From positions 5,071,501-5,135,500 of the forward strand of contig NZ_JARBAX010000001.1 in NCBI RefSeq assembly GCF_028807635.1: DNA of 64,000 nt, given 5' to 3'. Source of the DNA: Streptomyces spiramyceticus (lineage in GTDB: Bacteria > Actinomycetota > Actinomycetes > Streptomycetales > Streptomycetaceae). The notes beneath the pieces are model-generated. The model saw only the letters and a list, made by a program, of their open reading frames with translations, had not been told where the DNA came from and did no database searches. The position numbers were made by a program, and so were the translations under genes. Below, piece after piece: positions 1-9,418 of the stretch. Position 1 is the first letter of the stretch, and every line of letters begins with the position of its first letter.

Positions 1-816
1 CGCCCGGAACAGCGTCCAGCCGTGCAGCCTCGCCCGGTCCACGTCCAGCGAGTCGGCGAGCTTGTTCACCCGGCGGCGGGCCGCCGACGCGCCCCCGGTG
101 GAGGCGACCAGGTCCTCGACGCGGTCACGGACCAGGCGGGCCAGGTCGTACGCCCGCTCGCCGACCAGCGGCTCGGGCCCGACCGCAAGCCACGGCGCCC
201 GGTCACCCGCGAGCACCTTGCCCTGGCGGAAGTTGCCGTGGAGGAGCAGGAGTTCGGCGTCGGACGCGGTCAGTTCGTCGCGCGCCGCGAGGGCCGCTTC
301 GACCAGCGGGGCGAGCGACGGGTCGGCGCTCCGCAGGGGCTCGGCCTGGCGGGCGGTGCGCTCGGCGACGGTCTCGAAGGCGTGGCCGGGGGGCGGCTCG
401 ATCCACAGGCGCCGTACGATCCCGGCCGCCTCCAGCAGGGCCTTCGCCTCCGGCAGGGAGCGCAGCGACACCTCGGAGTGCAGGCGCTCCAGGAGAAGCT
501 CACCGCTGTGGACATCGGTGTCGTCGAGGAGCTGGACCGCGCCCCAGCCGTTCCAGTGCGCCAGCGCCGCCCGCTCCAGATCGGGCCGGGCCGTCGGAGG
601 GGCGATCTTGAGCGCGGCGGGGGTGCCGTCCTGCTGCCGTACGAGGACGACCAGACTGCTCCTGCCACCGGGAGCCTGCACGCGCTCTACGGTCAACTTC
701 CGCCGGGACACTGCCTGTTCGGCGATATCGGGCAGTCGGCCGAGCCAGTCGGCGGCCTCTTCCCCGTGCGCCTCGCCGAGCGCTCGTACGAGACGCTGCG
801 GCGGTTCGAAACCCAT
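1..816 (-). CDS. Aminoglycoside/hydroxyurea kinase-like protein (APH(6) type), probable pseudokinase, partial
   Basis: Reading from an ATG at 816, the protein keeps the scaffold of streptomycin-6-kinase-like phosphotransferases: an N-terminal segment on a Gly-Arg-Ser-Ser loop, an ALKI β-strand, the APWLAVGPEPLVGERAYDLA segment and the conserved C-terminal helices. The gene runs off the left edge, so its last residues are missing. The catalytic loop is altered. The family's HGDxxxxN reads HGNFRQGK at residues 193-200, so Asp is Asn and Asn is Lys, and the metal-binding Asp before Pro is Gly213. That argues against phosphotransfer and for a binding or regulatory role, or relaxed function. The reading frame is intact, so it is not an obvious pseudogene. 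It is followed on the same strand by nothing visible in this window. Confidence 0.75.
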   Translation of the reverse strand, partial: MGFEPPQRLVRALGEAHGEEAADWLGRLPDIAEQAVSRRKLTVERVQAPGGRSSLVVLVRQQDGTPAALKIAPPTARPDLERAALAHWNGWGAVQLLDDTDVHSGELLLERLHSEVSLRSLPEAKALLEAAGIVRRLWIEPPPGHAFETVAERTARQAEPLRSADPSLAPLVEAALAARDELTASDAELLLLHGNFRQGKVLAGDRAPWLAVGPEPLVGERAYDLARLVRDRVEDLVASTGGASAARRRVNKLADSLDVDRARLHGWTLFRA

Positions 817-869
817 GCGTGTGGTGTCCCCTTCAAGGCCAGTCGTAAGCCGGGAGCCAAGTCCGGAGC

Positions 870-1343
870 TCACTGTGTGCGGCTCACCGCCGAAGTGGTC
901 AGCTCGGCGAGCCCAGGAAAGGTTACGCTGCGTCCCCGCCAGCGCACGGCCCGCACCGCCGCCTCCCGCAGCGCCCCCGCCGCCTCGCGCCGCAGCGGGC
1001 CCCCGGCGGCCCGTACGACGTCGGAGTACACGCCGGCCACCCGGTCCTCCAGCTCGGCGGCCAGCCGCAGGGCCGCGGCCGCGTCCGGCACCGGGAACGG
1101 CAGGGCGTACGCGGCGGCCGCCGCCACCGGCGTTGCGCCCAGGTCGCGCACGGTCCGCTCCAGGGCGTCACGCCGCGACCGGTGCGCGTCGTACGCCTCC
1201 CGCGCCTCGTCCCTGCGGTCGTCGGCGACCCGGCCGCCGACGACTCCGTACCCGTACACAGCGGCGTGCTCGGCAGCGAGCGCGGCCTGCACGGCCTGCA
1301 TGGCGGATGCCTGCATGGCGGACGACGTACCGCTGCTGCTCAC
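870..1343 (-). CDS. Ferritin-like DUF4439 domain protein
   Basis: A 157-residue all-helical protein starting at a GTG whose bases overlap the upstream TGA (GTGA), so it is translationally coupled to the lipoprotein gene before it. The N-terminal part AALAAEHAAVYGYGVVGGRV, with a helix carrying several Glu and His, is the pattern of the DUF4439 ferritin-like family. The rest is Ala/Arg-rich helix with repeated DDRRDEAREAYDAHRSRRD-type charged heptads. Family members are four-helix bundles of unknown substrate and metal binding is not demonstrated. An alternative downstream ATG exists about ten codons in (SSAMQASAMQAV), but the GTGA overlap favours the upstream start. Confidence 0.75.
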   Translation of the reverse strand: MSSSGTSSAMQASAMQAVQAALAAEHAAVYGYGVVGGRVADDRRDEAREAYDAHRSRRDALERTVRDLGATPVAAAAAYALPFPVPDAAAALRLAAELEDRVAGVYSDVVRAAGGPLRREAAGALREAAVRAVRWRGRSVTFPGLAELTTSAVSRTQ

Positions 1344-1879
1344 GTGCGGTCCCCTTCGATCAGCAGATACGCGTGGGCGGCGCCGGCCGCCGCGACGGAG
1401 GCCAGCAGCCGCGCCAGCTCCGGCGGGGCCTCGACGAGCGCCGCACTGTGTTCGTCGGCGATACGGCGCTCCGCTGCGGCCAGCGCCTTGAGGGCGTCCT
1501 TGCGGCCGGAGTCGACCGGCGGCGCGGACGGCAGGCGCCCGCCCGGCTTCCCCTGCGCCCCGGCCCCTTCCGTCCGCAGCACGTCCGCCTGCCTGGCCAC
1601 CGCCTCGCGCATCGGCTTCAGCCGCTCCGCGACGTCGGGGTGGGCGGCGGCGACGGCGTCGTAGTGCGAGAGGAGCGACCTGCGGGCCTGCGCGGCACGC
1701 GTGCGCAGCGCGGTCTCGATCCGGGCCGGGTCGGCCTTCGGGGCGTTCCGGCCGCCTGCGTCGGCGCCTTCCCCGCCGTGCGGAGCGGCATCCTCCGCAC
1801 ATGCGCCGGTCAGCAGAGCGACGGCCGCGGCCCCGGTCGCCCCAAGGGCACGCCTGCGTGTGGTTCCCGTGCGCCGCAC
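1340..1879 (-). CDS. Putative lipoprotein of unknown function
   Basis: A 179-residue protein read from a GTG. It opens with an Arg-rich segment (TTRRRALGATG) resembling a Tat-type n-region, then a hydrophobic stretch ending in the lipobox LTGAC, so export and lipid attachment at the Cys are expected. The mature part is helical and Ala/Arg-rich with no recognised domain; its tail overlaps the DUF4439 gene by four bases. The pair (exported helical lipoprotein plus ferritin-like protein) sits back to back with rimP in Streptomyces. Role unknown. The upstream extension of the frame to 2188 is dismissed because it overlaps rimP on the other strand. Confidence 0.65.
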   Translation of the reverse strand: MRRTGTTRRRALGATGAAAVALLTGACAEDAAPHGGEGADAGGRNAPKADPARIETALRTRAAQARRSLLSHYDAVAAAHPDVAERLKPMREAVARQADVLRTEGAGAQGKPGGRLPSAPPVDSGRKDALKALAAAERRIADEHSAALVEAPPELARLLASVAAAGAAHAYLLIEGDRT

Positions 1880-2033
1880 GTGTGTCTCCCTCGGGCTTCT
1901 GCGGTGATCACCGCAGGCGAGCGTACCTGCGGGTCTGCGGGAGGCGGACGGCAACACCCCTCGGGACCGGATACCCTTTGATCTGACACGCGACGATCCA
2001 TACAACAGCACACGCGGCCGAGGAGTCACCCGG

Positions 2034-2531
2034 ATGAGCACCACCCAGAGCGACAGGCTGCGCGCACTCCTGGAACCACTGGTCAGCGCAGAGGGCCTCG
2101 ATCTGGAAGACATCGAGGTGTCCCGGGCAGGCAGGCGCCGCATGCTGCGGATCGTTGTCGACTCCGACGAAGGCGTGGAACTCGACACCTGTGCCGAGCT
2201 GAGCCGCGCCGTCTCCGAGAAGCTCGACGAGACGGACGTGATGGGTGAGGACGAGTACGTCCTCGAAGTCAGCTCCCCGGGCGCCGACCGCCCGCTGTCG
2301 GAGCACCGCCACTACGTAAGGGCCATCGGGCGCCTGGCCAAGCTCCAGTTGCATGACGGCAGTGAGCTGATCGCGCGCATTCTGACCGTGGACGACGAGG
2401 GACTCGACCTCGAAGTGCCGGGCGTGAAGGGCCGCAAGCCCACCGCCCGCCGGGTCGCTTTCGCAGACATCGCCAAGGCGCGTGTGGAGATCGAATTCAG
2501 CCGCAAGGACAAGAAGGAAGAGGAGGCGTAG
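2034..2531 (+). CDS. rimP: Ribosome maturation factor RimP
   Basis: A 165-residue protein of normal length that assists 30S subunit maturation. An N-terminal α/β domain ([20 protein letters not shown], then [20 protein letters not shown]) is followed by [14 protein letters not shown], the family's most conserved motif, and a C-terminal SH3-like barrel. The ATG is preceded by a GAGGAG ribosome binding site. nusA begins two bases after its stop, so the two are co-transcribed and probably coupled. The acidic, Lys-rich tail (KDKKEEEA) is typical of actinobacterial copies. Confidence 0.95.
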   Translation: MSTTQSDRLRALLEPLVSAEGLDLEDIEVSRAGRRRMLRIVVDSDEGVELDTCAELSRAVSEKLDETDVMGEDEYVLEVSSPGADRPLSEHRHYVRAIGRLAKLQLHDGSELIARILTVDDEGLDLEVPGVKGRKPTARRVAFADIAKARVEIEFSRKDKKEEEA

Positions 2532-2533
2532 CC

Positions 2534-3538
2534 ATGGACATCGACGTAAAGCTTCTGAAGGGCTTGGCGAAGGAAAAGGAGATTTCCTTCGACCTGCTGG
2601 TCGGGGCGATTGAGTCCGCCCTCCTCATCGCGTATCACCGCACCGAGGGCAGCAGCCGCCACGCGCGCGTGCAGCTCGACCGGGAAACCGGTCATGTGAC
2701 GGTCTGGGCGAAGGAAGACCCGGCCGATCTCGAAGAGGGCCAGGAGCCCAAGGAGTTCGACGACACCCCGTCCGACTTCGGCCGGATCGCGGCCAGCACC
2801 GCCAAGCAGGTCATCCTCCAGCGTCTGCGCGACGCCGAGGACGACCGCACGTTCGGCGAGTACGCGGGCCACGAGGGCGATGTCGTCACCGGCGTCGTGC
2901 AGCAGGGCAGGGACCCCAAGAACGTCCTCGTCGACATCGGCAAGCTGGAAGCCATCCTGCCCGTGCAGGAGCAGGTGCCCGGCGAGGAGTACACGCACGG
3001 CCTGCGCCTGCGTACGTACGTCGTGCGGGTCGCCAAGGGTGTGCGCGGCCCGTCCGTGACGCTGTCCCGTACCCACCCGAACCTGGTGAAGAAGCTCTTC
3101 GCCCTGGAGGTCCCGGAGATCGCCGACGGCTCGGTCGTCATCGAGGCCATCGCCCGCGAGGCCGGTCACCGCTCCAAGATCGCCGTACGGTCGACGCGTT
3201 CCGGTCTGAACCCCAAGGGCGCCTGCATCGGCCCGATGGGCGGCCGCGTGCGGAACGTCATGGCCGAGCTGCACGGCGAGAAGATCGACATCGTCGACTG
3301 GTCGGACGACCCGGCCGAGATGGTGGCCAACGCCCTGTCGCCCGCGCGCGTCAGCAAGGTCGAGATCGTGGACATGGCGACCCGCTCCGCCCGCGTGACC
3401 GTGCCCGACTACCAGCTGTCGCTGGCCATCGGCAAGGAGGGGCAGAACGCCCGCCTCGCCGCCCGGCTGACCGGCTGGCGCATCGACATCCGTCCCGACA
3501 CCGAGCAGCCGTCGGACCAGGCGCCGGACCGGGACTGA
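2534..3538 (+). CDS. nusA: Transcription termination/antitermination factor NusA
   Basis: A 334-residue NusA with an N-terminal RNA-polymerase-binding domain, an S1 domain ([20 protein letters not shown]), and two KH domains carrying the GxxG loops ([10 protein letters not shown] and [12 protein letters not shown]). It lacks the C-terminal acidic repeats of E. coli NusA, as usual in actinobacteria. It lies immediately after rimP and ahead of ylxR and infB, the conserved nusA-infB operon. NusA modulates pausing, termination and rRNA antitermination. Confidence 0.96.
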   Translation: MDIDVKLLKGLAKEKEISFDLLVGAIESALLIAYHRTEGSSRHARVQLDRETGHVTVWAKEDPADLEEGQEPKEFDDTPSDFGRIAASTAKQVILQRLRDAEDDRTFGEYAGHEGDVVTGVVQQGRDPKNVLVDIGKLEAILPVQEQVPGEEYTHGLRLRTYVVRVAKGVRGPSVTLSRTHPNLVKKLFALEVPEIADGSVVIEAIAREAGHRSKIAVRSTRSGLNPKGACIGPMGGRVRNVMAELHGEKIDIVDWSDDPAEMVANALSPARVSKVEIVDMATRSARVTVPDYQLSLAIGKEGQNARLAARLTGWRIDIRPDTEQPSDQAPDRD

Positions 3539-3612
3539 GCAACTTTTACGACAACAACCGTTCGATTTTTGCCCCAATGGGGTGAGGTCGCTACGGGGAG
3601 GTAGACTTAATA

Positions 3613-3891
3613 GTGTCTGGCCGGACGCATGCCCGCGTGTGCCCTGAGCGAACCTGTGTGGGATGCCGGGAGCGAGCGGCCAAGAGCGATCTGCTGCGGA
3701 TCGTGGTGATCGAGGGTGAATGTGTCCCCGATCCACGCGGTACGCTGCCCGGCCGGGGTGCGTACGTTCACCCCGCCTCTGCCTGCCTCGACCTGGCGGT
3801 CCGCCGCCGGGCGTTTCCCCGGGCCTTCCGGGGCAAGGGGCCGCTCGACACATCGGCGCTGAGCCAGTTTGTCGAGCAGGCGACACCGTAA
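3613..3891 (+). CDS. ylxR: YlxR family RNA-binding protein
   Basis: A 92-residue basic protein with the family signature PERTCVGCRERAAKSDLLRIV and GRGAYVHP. The GTG start is supported by a GGGGAGGT ribosome binding site about nine bases upstream. YlxR (RnpM in Bacillus, reported to bind RNase P RNA) is a short single-domain protein encoded between nusA and infB in most Gram-positives; the same order holds here. Two Cys residues (VGCRE, ASACLD) and the C-terminal Arg-rich helix (RRRAFPRAFRGKG) match the family's nucleic-acid-binding face. Confidence 0.9.
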   Translation: MSGRTHARVCPERTCVGCRERAAKSDLLRIVVIEGECVPDPRGTLPGRGAYVHPASACLDLAVRRRAFPRAFRGKGPLDTSALSQFVEQATP

Positions 3892-4038
3892 GAAGAGAAC
3901 GGCACGGATAACCGTGCGGTCAGGTACCTCGCGAGTTGGAAGTAGGTCGAGATTGCGATGAGCACTCGATGAGTACGCGATGAGTACGCCCATGAAGTAG
4001 CGACGGTCCGGCGGTAACCCGGACCTAAAAGGAGCGAA

Positions 4039-7000
4039 GTGGCTAAGGTCCGGGTATACGAACTCGCCAAGGAGTTCGGCGTAGAGAGCAAGGTCGTCAT
4101 GGCCAAGCTCCAAGAACTCGGTGAATTCGTCCGTTCGGCGTCCTCGACAATCGAGGCGCCGGTTGTACGCAAATTGACTGACGCACTGCAGGGGCCCGGC
4201 GGCAACGCCGGCAAGTCCGCTGCCAAGCCGGGCGCGCCCCGCAAGGCCGCGCCCGCCAAGCCCGCAGCGCCCTCCCCGGCCGCTGCGGCACGTCCCTCTG
4301 CCCCGAAGCCCGGCGCCCCGGCCCCCAAGCCGGCCGCAGCCGAGGCCCCGAAGAGCAGCGCCCCCGCAGAGACCGCGCCGGCCGCAGGGCCGCGTCCCGG
4401 TCCCAAGCCCGCACCGGCCAAGCCCGCTCCGGCGGCTCCGGTCCCCGCGGCAGAATTCTCGGCTCCGGCTCCGGCACAGCCGGCTTCCCCGCAGCCCCAG
4501 CAGGCCCCGCGTCCCGCAGGTGCCACGCCCGGGCCTCGTCCCGCCCGTCCGGCCCCGGCCGGTCAGCGTGACGGTGGCCAGCGCGACGGCGGCCGTGGTG
4601 GCGAGCGCGGTGGCGAGCGTCCCGGTCGTCCCGGTGGCCAGCAGGCCCCGCGTCCCGGTGGTGCCCGTCCCGCAGGCCCGCGTCCCGGCAACAACCCGTT
4701 CACCTCTGGCGGCTCCACCGGCATGGCGCGCCCCCAGGCGCCCCGTCCCGGCGGCGCACCGCGACCCGGCGGTGCCGGTGCCCCCGGTGGCGCCCCGCGT
4801 CCGCAGGGTGGTCCCGCAGGCGCTCCGCGTCCGCAGGGCGGCCAGGGTGGCGCACGTCCGACCCCCGGTGGCATGCCCCGTCCGCAGGGCGGCGCCCCGC
4901 GACCGGGTGGCGCTCCGGGCGGTAACCGTCCGAACCCCGGCATGATGCCGCAGCGTCCCGCAGCCAGCCCCCGTCCCGGTGGCGGTCCTGGCGGCGGCGG
5001 CCGTGGTCCCGGTGGCCCCGGTGGCCGTCCGAGTGGCGGCGGCGGTCGTCCCGGTGGCGGCGGCTTCGCCGGTCGTCCGGCCGGTCCCGGCGGTGGCGGT
5101 GGCGGCTTCGCCGGCCGTCCCGGTGGTCCCGGCGGCGGTGGCGGCGCAGGCCGTCCCGGTGGTGGCGGCGGCTTCGGCGGTCGTCCCGGCTTCGGTGGAC
5201 GTCCCGGCGGTCCCGGTGCCCGTGGTGGCACGCAGGGTGCGTTCGGCCGTCCCGGTGGTCCCGCGCGTCGCGGTCGCAAGTCGAAGCGTCAGAGGCGCCA
5301 GGAGTACGAGGCCATGCAGGCCCCGTCGGTGGGCGGCGTCATGCTGCCTCGCGGCAACGGACAGACCGTCCGCCTGTCGCGCGGTGCCTCCCTCACCGAC
5401 TTCGCGGAGAAGATCAACGCCAACCCGGCGTCGCTCGTCGCCGTGATGATGAACCTCGGCGAGATGGTGACTGCCACGCAGTCCGTCTCCGACGAGACGC
5501 TGCAGCTCCTCGCGGACGAGATGAACTACGTCCTGGAGATCGTCAGCCCGGAGGAAGAGGACCGCGAGCTTCTCGAGTCCTTCTCCATCGAGTTCGGTGA
5601 GGACGAGGGCGGCGAGGAAATGCTCGTCTCCCGTCCGCCGGTCGTGACCGTCATGGGTCACGTCGACCACGGTAAGACCCGACTGCTGGACGCGATCCGC
5701 AAGACGAACGTCGTTGCGGGCGAGGCCGGCGGTATTACGCAGCACATCGGTGCGTACCAGGTCGCCACCGAGGTCAACGGTGAAGAGCGCGCCATCACCT
5801 TCATCGACACCCCCGGTCACGAGGCGTTCACCGCCATGCGTGCCCGTGGTGCGAAGTCCACCGACATCGCGATCCTCGTGGTCGCGGCGAACGACGGTGT
5901 GATGCCGCAGACGATCGAGGCGCTGAACCACGCCAAGGCGGCCGACGTGCCGATCGTGGTCGCGGTCAACAAGATCGACGTCGAGGGTGCCGACCCGACC
6001 AAGGTGCGCGGTCAGCTCACCGAGTTCGGTCTGGTGGCGGAGGAGTACGGCGGCGACACGATGTTCGTCGACATCTCCGCGCGACAGGGCCTCAACATCG
6101 AGCAGCTGCTCGAAGCCGTGGTCCTCACCGCGGACGCGTCGCTCGACCTCCGTGCGAACGCCGAGATGGACGCGCAGGGTATTGCGATCGAGGCGCACCT
6201 CGACCGCGGTCGCGGCGCCGTCGCCACGGTGCTCGTCCAGCGCGGAACGCTCCGCGTCGGTGACACGATGGTCGCCGGTGACGCGTACGGCCGAGTCCGC
6301 GCCATGCTCGACGACAACGGCAACAACGTCGAGGAAGCGGGTCCGTCGACCCCCGTCCTGGTCCTGGGTCTCACCAACGTCCCCGGTGCCGGCGACAACT
6401 TCCTGGTCGTCGACGAGGACCGTACGGCCCGCCAGATCGCAGAGAAGCGTGCTGCGCGTGAGCGCAACGCCGCCTTCGCCAAGCGCACCCGCCGGGTGTC
6501 CCTCGAGGACCTCGACAAGGTGCTCAAGGCCGGTCTGGTCCAGGAGCTCAACCTCATCATCAAGGGCGACGCGTCCGGTTCGGTGGAGGCTCTCGAGTCC
6601 TCGCTGCTCCAGCTCGACGTCGGTGAAGAGGTCGACATCCGGGTCCTGCACCGCGGTGTGGGTGCGGTCACCGAGTCCGACATCGACCTGGCGATGGGCT
6701 CCGACGCCATCGTGATCGGCTTCAACGTGCGCGCCGCAGGGCGTGCCGCGCAGATGGCCGAGCGCGAGGGTGTGGACGTCCGGTACTACTCGGTCATCTA
6801 CCAGGCGATCGAAGAGATCGAAGCGGCCCTCAAGGGCATGCTCAAGCCGGAGTACGAAGAGGTCGAGCTCGGTACGGCGGAGATCCGCGAGGTCTTCCGC
6901 TCGTCCAAGCTGGGCAACATCGCGGGTGTTCTCATCCGCTCCGGCGAGGTCAAGCGCAACACCAAGGCGCGACTCGTCCGCGACGGCAAGGTCGTGGCCG

Positions 7001-7155
7001 AGGACCTCAACATCCAGGGTCTGCGCCGCTTCAAGGACGACGTCACCGAGATCCGCGAAGGGTTCGAGGGTGGTATCAACCTCGGCAACTTCAACGACAT
7101 CAAGATCGACGACGTCATCGCGACGTACGAGATGCGCGAGAAGCCGCGCGGCTAG
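4039..7155 (+). CDS. infB: Translation initiation factor IF-2
   Basis: A 1,038-residue IF-2, GTG start with an AAAGGAG ribosome binding site. The N-terminus has the short IF2_N helix motif ([20 protein letters not shown]), then about 370 residues of Ala/Pro and Gly/Arg/Pro low-complexity linker, a second IF2_N segment, and the GTPase core: P-loop GHVDHGKT at 540-547, DTPGHEAF and NKID. Domains II-IV end in [15 protein letters not shown]. It delivers initiator tRNA to the 30S subunit. The very long Gly/Pro/Arg linker is usual in Streptomyces but is repetitive at the DNA level and generates long false frames on the other strand. Confidence 0.97.
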   Translation: MAKVRVYELAKEFGVESKVVMAKLQELGEFVRSASSTIEAPVVRKLTDALQGPGGNAGKSAAKPGAPRKAAPAKPAAPSPAAAARPSAPKPGAPAPKPAAAEAPKSSAPAETAPAAGPRPGPKPAPAKPAPAAPVPAAEFSAPAPAQPASPQPQQAPRPAGATPGPRPARPAPAGQRDGGQRDGGRGGERGGERPGRPGGQQAPRPGGARPAGPRPGNNPFTSGGSTGMARPQAPRPGGAPRPGGAGAPGGAPRPQGGPAGAPRPQGGQGGARPTPGGMPRPQGGAPRPGGAPGGNRPNPGMMPQRPAASPRPGGGPGGGGRGPGGPGGRPSGGGGRPGGGGFAGRPAGPGGGGGGFAGRPGGPGGGGGAGRPGGGGGFGGRPGFGGRPGGPGARGGTQGAFGRPGGPARRGRKSKRQRRQEYEAMQAPSVGGVMLPRGNGQTVRLSRGASLTDFAEKINANPASLVAVMMNLGEMVTATQSVSDETLQLLADEMNYVLEIVSPEEEDRELLESFSIEFGEDEGGEEMLVSRPPVVTVMGHVDHGKTRLLDAIRKTNVVAGEAGGITQHIGAYQVATEVNGEERAITFIDTPGHEAFTAMRARGAKSTDIAILVVAANDGVMPQTIEALNHAKAADVPIVVAVNKIDVEGADPTKVRGQLTEFGLVAEEYGGDTMFVDISARQGLNIEQLLEAVVLTADASLDLRANAEMDAQGIAIEAHLDRGRGAVATVLVQRGTLRVGDTMVAGDAYGRVRAMLDDNGNNVEEAGPSTPVLVLGLTNVPGAGDNFLVVDEDRTARQIAEKRAARERNAAFAKRTRRVSLEDLDKVLKAGLVQELNLIIKGDASGSVEALESSLLQLDVGEEVDIRVLHRGVGAVTESDIDLAMGSDAIVIGFNVRAAGRAAQMAEREGVDVRYYSVIYQAIEEIEAALKGMLKPEYEEVELGTAEIREVFRSSKLGNIAGVLIRSGEVKRNTKARLVRDGKVVAEDLNIQGLRRFKDDVTEIREGFEGGINLGNFNDIKIDDVIATYEMREKPRG

Positions 7156-7197
7156 TCCGCAGAGCTGATCCGTACGGCTGGTCCGTACAGCATCGGT

Positions 7198-7237
7198 CGG
7201 AGCCGCTCGGCGGAGATATTTCCGTCGAGCGGCTCCG
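7198..7237. terminator. Hairpin downstream of infB
   Basis: A GC-rich inverted repeat with arms beginning CGGAGCCGCTCG and closing CGAGCGGCTCCG around an AT-rich loop (gatatt). There is no T-run, as is common for Streptomyces terminators. It lies 40 bases after the infB stop and 80 bases before the next start, so it may attenuate rather than fully end transcription of the operon. Confidence 0.7.
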
Positions 7238-7318
7238 GCCGTTGCGTGTACGGTTCTTGTGTCCCTGCCAAGTGGCTGGCGGGGCACGACCCCGAACCGG
7301 CGGGACATCCGGACATAC

Positions 7319-7612
7319 ATGTATGTGGGGACACTGTCCTTCGACCTGCTCCTCGGCGACGTACGGTCGCTGAAGGAGAAACGCTCCGTCGTACGACCGA
7401 TAGTCGCCGAGCTCCAGCGCAAATTCGCGGTGAGTGTGGCGGAAGTCGGCGACCAGGATGTCTACCGCAGAGTCAAGATCGGCGTCGCGGTGGTGTCAGG
7501 GGAAACGGGGCACCTCACAGACGTACTGGACCGGTGCGAGCGCATGGTCGCCGCCCGGCCCGAAGTGGAGTTGCTGTCCGTTCGACGGCGGCTGCACACA
7601 GACGAAGACTGA
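7319..7612 (+). CDS. DUF503 (YlxP-like) protein
   Basis: A 97-residue α/β protein with the family opening [28 protein letters not shown] and the helix-strand continuation [30 protein letters not shown]503/YlxP proteins are encoded between infB and rbfA in many Gram-positives and are linked to ribosome maturation by position only. The ATG at 7319 is chosen because homologues begin at this MYVGTLSF; the open frame extends upstream to 7259 without homology. The ribosome binding site is weak. Confidence 0.9.
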   Translation: MYVGTLSFDLLLGDVRSLKEKRSVVRPIVAELQRKFAVSVAEVGDQDVYRRVKIGVAVVSGETGHLTDVLDRCERMVAARPEVELLSVRRRLHTDED

Positions 7613-7652
7613 CGTATCGCAGCAGCGGAAAGACAGAAAGAGAGTAGGACCG

Positions 7653-8120
7653 GTGACCGACAAAGCGCGGGCCCGCAAGCTGGCCGATCGCATCCAGGTC
7701 GTGGTCGCGGAGACCCTGGACCGGCGTATCAAGGATCCGCGGCTGGGCTTCGTGACCATCACGGATGCCCGGGTCACCGGTGACCTGCGGGAGGCCACGG
7801 TCTTCTACACGGTCTACGGCGACGACGAAGAGCGCGCCGCCTCGGCTGCCGCACTGGAGAGCGCCAAGGGCATCCTCCGCTCCGAGGTCGGCCGGCAGAC
7901 CGGCGTGCGCCACACGCCTTCGCTGGCCTTCGTGGCGGACGCCCTGCCGGACAACGCGCGCACCATCGAGGACCTCCTCGACAAGGCGCGCGCCAAGGAC
8001 GCGGAGGTGCGCGAGGTGTCGACCGGCAAGACGTACGCCGGCGAGGCCGACCCGTACCGCAAGCCCGAGGACGACGAAGCCGGAGCGGACGCCGAGGGCG
8101 AGGGCGAAACCGCGGAATGA
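7653..8120 (+). CDS. rbfA: Ribosome-binding factor A
   Basis: A 155-residue KH-fold protein for late 30S maturation, with [29 protein letters not shown] and [22 protein letters not shown], both diagnostic. The GTG start follows a purine-rich AGAGTAGGAC stretch. The tail is acidic and unstructured ([16 protein letters not shown]), a normal actinobacterial feature. Its stop overlaps truB (ATGA), so the two are translationally coupled. Confidence 0.94.
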   Translation: MTDKARARKLADRIQVVVAETLDRRIKDPRLGFVTITDARVTGDLREATVFYTVYGDDEERAASAAALESAKGILRSEVGRQTGVRHTPSLAFVADALPDNARTIEDLLDKARAKDAEVREVSTGKTYAGEADPYRKPEDDEAGADAEGEGETAE

Positions 8121-9019
8121 AGCGCACCACCACCACGACGCCGGACGGCCTTGTCATCGTCGACAAGCCGTCCGGCTTCACTTCGCACGACGTAGTGGCC
8201 AAGATGCGCGGGATCGCCAAGACCCGTCGCGTCGGCCACGCCGGCACGCTCGACCCCATGGCGACGGGCGTTCTCGTCCTCGGCGTCGAAAAGGCCACCA
8301 AGCTGCTGGGTCATCTCGCTCTGACCGAGAAGGAGTACCTCGGTACGATCCGGCTCGGCCAGACCACGGTCACCGACGACGCGGAGGGCGAGATCACGAC
8401 GTCCACCGACGCTTCCGGCGTGACCAGGGAAGGCATCGACGCGGGCGTCGCCGAACTGACCGGCGCCATAATGCAGGTGCCTTCGAAGGTCAGCGCGATC
8501 AAGATAAACGGCAAGCGGTCGTACTCGCGGGTGCGCGAGGGCGAGGAGTTCGAGATCCCGGCCAGGCCGGTCACCGTCTCGTCCTTCCAGGTGTACGACG
8601 TGCGCGAGGCAGTGGCCGAGGACGGGACGCCCGTCGTCGACCTGGTCGTCTCCGTCGTCTGCTCCTCCGGTACGTACATCCGCGCTCTCGCCCGTGACCT
8701 CGGGGCGGGGCTCGGTGTCGGCGGGCATCTGACCGCACTGCGCCGGACCCGGGTCGGCCCGTACGGGCTCGACGCGGCGAAGACGCTGGAGCAGCTCCAG
8801 GAGGAGCTCACCGTCATGCCCATCGCCGACGCGGCCGCGGCCGCGTTCGCGCGCTGGGACGTGGACGAGCGGCGGGCGGCCCTGGTGACGAACGGCGTAC
8901 GGATCGACATGCCGGCGTACGAGAGCACCCCGGTCGCGGTCTTCGGCCCGGAGGGGCGCTTCCTCGCGCTCGTCGAGGAGAACCGCGGCAAGGCGAAGAG
9001 CCTCGCCGTCTTCGGCTGA
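8117..9019 (+). CDS. truB: tRNA pseudouridine(55) synthase TruB
   Basis: A 300-residue enzyme that makes Ψ55 in the T-arm of tRNAs. It shows the N-terminal [17 protein letters not shown], the catalytic loop [14 protein letters not shown] with nucleophile Asp46, and the conserved [15 protein letters not shown]. The C-terminal domain is the small actinobacterial type. It overlaps rbfA by four bases. A strong terminator lies 70 bases after the stop, closing the operon. Confidence 0.96.
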   Translation: MKRTTTTTPDGLVIVDKPSGFTSHDVVAKMRGIAKTRRVGHAGTLDPMATGVLVLGVEKATKLLGHLALTEKEYLGTIRLGQTTVTDDAEGEITTSTDASGVTREGIDAGVAELTGAIMQVPSKVSAIKINGKRSYSRVREGEEFEIPARPVTVSSFQVYDVREAVAEDGTPVVDLVVSVVCSSGTYIRALARDLGAGLGVGGHLTALRRTRVGPYGLDAAKTLEQLQEELTVMPIADAAAAAFARWDVDERRAALVTNGVRIDMPAYESTPVAVFGPEGRFLALVEENRGKAKSLAVFG

Positions 9020-9047
9020 CGGCTCGCGCGACCGCTGAGCATCGGCT

Positions 9048-9083
9048 CACCTCTGCGCCCACCTCTGCGCCCACCTCTGCGGC
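9048..9083. repeat. Three tandem copies of a 12-base unit
   Basis: The unit CACCTCTGCGCC occurs three times in direct succession between the truB stop and its terminator. The third copy differs at one position. It lies in non-coding sequence, so its copy number is free to slip. No function can be inferred. Confidence 0.85.
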
Positions 9084-9088
9084 CCACC

Positions 9089-9122
9089 GTGGAGCGGACA
9101 GCCCGTCGGCTGTCCGCTCCAC
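9089..9122. terminator. Terminator after truB
   Basis: A perfect 15-base-pair stem (left arm GTGGAGCGGACAGCC, right arm its exact complement) closed by a four-base loop CGTC. It ends the rimP-truB operon. No poly-T follows, as expected for an actinomycete intrinsic terminator. Confidence 0.88.
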
Positions 9123-9418
9123 GATCCCCCTCGCAGGTGGTCTGTCCACCCAGCCACTCCGATTCACCCCTTCGGGCAGGCGCTTGGAGTGAATGAAGGG
9201 TGTATTGGGGGGCGCTTTCGCCCGGCGTCCTTCTCCTGCCGATCAATGCGGGGCGGTGCTCGTCCGTACCACCGAGCGTCGCCGCCTGCTCCGGCGCTGG
9301 GGGACTCCCATGCCCGATGCGAGGCACAGGCCGCGGGCATGGCAGTCTTAGACCTGCGTAATCAGCAATCTCACGTACACAGGTTCGGGTTCGAGTTCGG
9401 GCGAGGAGAGCGGTCACA
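9123..9418. other. Non-coding region before ribF
   Basis: About 300 bases with no supported gene. It contains a six-base inverted pair ATTCAC/GTGAAT spanning 9150-9195 and a small GGGCG-CTTT-CGCCC hairpin near 9210. The ribF promoter and leader must lie here, because the truB terminator precedes it. I could not pick out a convincing -10/-35 pair or a riboswitch. Confidence 0.5.

Noticed and set aside
4560..5280. A CRISPR-like or minisatellite array in the infB linker
   Set aside because: The repetition follows codons of Gly, Pro and Arg, has no regular spacer, and lies in frame within IF-2.
3607..7422. A 1,271-residue open frame on the minus strand across infB
   Set aside because: It is the complement of infB. 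Its Gly/Thr/Arg-rich product reflects the GC-rich linker, has no start context and overlaps an essential gene.
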